Below are positions 4,864 through 5,641 of a stretch of DNA of 5,641 nucleotides, one piece after another (positions within the stretch are counted from its first letter, which is position 1; each line of letters opens with the position of its first letter). Under the pieces are notes generated by a model that saw nothing but the letters and a program-made list of their open reading frames with translations, had not been told where the DNA came from and did no database searches. The DNA lies in contig VGFB01000307.1 of NCBI GenBank assembly GCA_016869015.1, forward strand, positions 1 through 5,641, read 5' to 3'. The translations under genes were made by a program, and so were the position numbers. The stretch comes from Armatimonadota bacterium. GTDB lineage: Bacteria; Armatimonadota; Zipacnadia; Zipacnadales; VGFC01.

Positions 4864-4883
4864 GGTCTCCCGACTCGGAGACC
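4864..4883 (+). promoter_or_regulatory. 7-bp hairpin directly before a ribosome binding site
   Basis: GGTCTCC-cgactc-GGAGACC is a perfect 7-bp stem with a 6-nt loop. It ends one base before the GGAGGA (4885-4890) of the gene at 4897. It could influence access to that site or stabilise the mRNA 5' end. The left arm could also compete to pair with GGAG sequences around the ribosome binding site. Confidence 0.45.
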
Positions 4884-4884
4884 C

Positions 4885-4890
4885 GGAGGA
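4885..4890 (+). promoter_or_regulatory. Ribosome binding site of the right-hand exported protein
   Basis: GGAGGA is followed by 6 nt (GACACC) and ATG at 4897. This strong site chooses the ATG over an in-frame GTG at 4855 that would add 14 residues, including two arginines. Confidence 0.75.
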
Positions 4891-4896
4891 GACACC

Positions 4897-5641
4897 ATGC
4901 CCATCGCATTCGCCTCGTGGCTGACCCTGGCGCCGGTGGTCCATGCCGGCCCGCCGGTGCAGCTCGATCCGCTCTACTTCGAGCGCTGCCGGCGGCCGTG
5001 CGAGTATGTGGGCTTCTCCTTCGCCGAGGACGCGGCGGCGATGCGGGAGATGCGAGAGCATGGCGCGAACGCGGTCGGCACCGGCTCGATGTGGGTGCCC
5101 ACCGACGACCCAGCCGCCCCCGACGGCTGCGGGGTCCCGGACCTGGCCTACTTGGACGACGTCCCGCAGCTCGGACAGAGCTTCACGGCGGACCGCCCCT
5201 TCACGGGTGTCGCCTTCTGCACCCCGACCTTCAACACCGAGGGCAGCGGCTGCACGCTGAGTCTCTACCCGGCCGCTCCGGAGGTCTGGGGGGATGAGCA
5301 GCCTGCCCGGCTGGCGACCGAGACGTTCCCCGACGTGCGGGACAACCAGCAGCTGTGGCTGGCCTTCGACGCTCTCCCGCCGGGCACGTACTACCTCGAG
5401 CAGTCGGCCCCGACGGGCGACGGGATCGGGGTCTGGGCCGTTGGCCGGAACGCCTACGACGGCGGCCGGGCCTACGTGGCCCGGCGGGCGATCACCGCCG
5501 ACGACTTCGAGCTGCGGCTCAGGACGGTCGACGGCGAGGCAGCGCTGATCCCCCCGGGGGAGAGCCACCACGCGCTGCGGCTGGGGAGCGGCGCGGTCAC
5601 CCAGATCGGCGAGCGGGGCCTCTTCTTCGACTACGCGGTCG
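4897..5641 (+). CDS. Probable exported protein with beta-sandwich-like module (cut by window edge)
   Basis: The first 248 residues are present and the frame is open at the right edge. I do not recognise the gene. The N-terminus MPIAFASWLTLAPVVHAG looks like a short signal peptide ending at an AxA-like VHA site, though it lacks the usual positive N-region. Residues about 24-70 (DPLYFERCRRPCEYVGF, then AAAMREMREHGANAVGTGS) resemble the opening of TIM-barrel glycoside-hydrolase-like proteins, where a MREMxxxGxNAV helix-strand is common; this is an impression only. Residues about 84-208 look like a beta-rich module: LGQSFTADRPFTGVAF, PTFNTEGSGCTLSLYP, a long strand WLAFDALPPGTYYLEQ (154-169) and DDFELRLR. 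Cysteines at 31, 35, 78, 108 and 119 could form disulfides outside the cell. The gene is divergent from the propeller gene and probably shares its control region. Confidence 0.7.
   Translation, partial: MPIAFASWLTLAPVVHAGPPVQLDPLYFERCRRPCEYVGFSFAEDAAAMREMREHGANAVGTGSMWVPTDDPAAPDGCGVPDLAYLDDVPQLGQSFTADRPFTGVAFCTPTFNTEGSGCTLSLYPAAPEVWGDEQPARLATETFPDVRDNQQLWLAFDALPPGTYYLEQSAPTGDGIGVWAVGRNAYDGGRAYVARRAITADDFELRLRTVDGEAALIPPGESHHALRLGSGAVTQIGERGLFFDYAV

Noticed and set aside
3888..5297. Plus-strand open frame of 469 codons
   Set aside because: It is antisense to the propeller gene, whose coding repeats make it look repetitive (VVVADV units), then out of frame in the right-hand gene. The repeats are explained by the real gene.
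4783..5571. Minus-strand open frame of 262 codons
   Set aside because: It is antisense to the exported-protein gene at 4897, which has a strong ribosome binding site and a signal-like N-terminus. The minus-strand product has no recognisable feature.

Overview
The window is high-GC bacterial DNA. It carries the 5' part of a str (streptomycin) ribosomal operon on the minus strand (rpsL, rpsG, then the first 117 codons of fusA running off the left edge). To its right lie three protein genes not obviously related to translation. The organism cannot be named from the sequence. Two things would fit a poorly sampled high-GC lineage such as the Eisenbacteria/Krumholzibacteriota/Gemmatimonadota neighbourhood: a secreted beta-propeller protein ending in a FlgD-Ig-like C-terminal domain, and divergent but intact S12 and EF-G. 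This placement is an inference, not a demonstration.

Layout. Bases 1-352: fusA start (minus). 353-501: 149-nt spacer. 502-972: rpsG (minus). 973-1005: 33-nt spacer with the rpsG ribosome binding site. 1006-1428: rpsL (minus, GTG start behind AGGAGGAG). 1429-1930: about 500 nt without a gene. This stretch holds a near-consensus sigma70 promoter (TTGACA-17-TATACT) for the str operon, a roughly 300-nt rpsL leader with two stem-loops, and a pair of identical 26-nt hairpin-forming repeats exactly 61 nt apart just before the next gene. 1931-3037: a DUF362-family protein with a four-cysteine C-terminal region (plus). 3038-3047: 10-nt convergent gap. 3048-4751: a secreted protein with seven about 47-residue blades, an Ig-like middle and a FlgD-like C-terminus (minus). 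4752-4896: divergent intergenic region with two perfect inverted repeats. 4897 to the right edge: a second probable exported protein, incomplete (plus).

How the genes work together. rpsL, rpsG and fusA are one co-transcribed translation unit: two 30S proteins and the translocation GTPase. The neighbour upstream of rpsL is a divergent DUF362 gene and not rpoC, so this str operon is not preceded by rpoBC as it is in many bacteria. The DUF362 gene has its own direction and leader. The two right-hand genes share a short divergent promoter region and both look exported, so they may be surface or extracellular proteins controlled together.

The most unusual items are the 61-nt-period hairpin repeats before the DUF362 gene, the replacement of the conserved Pro-Gly of the S12 decoding loop by Asn-Ser, and the C-terminal cysteine pattern of the DUF362 protein. 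I see no cas genes, transposase, tRNA, rRNA or integration site in the window.
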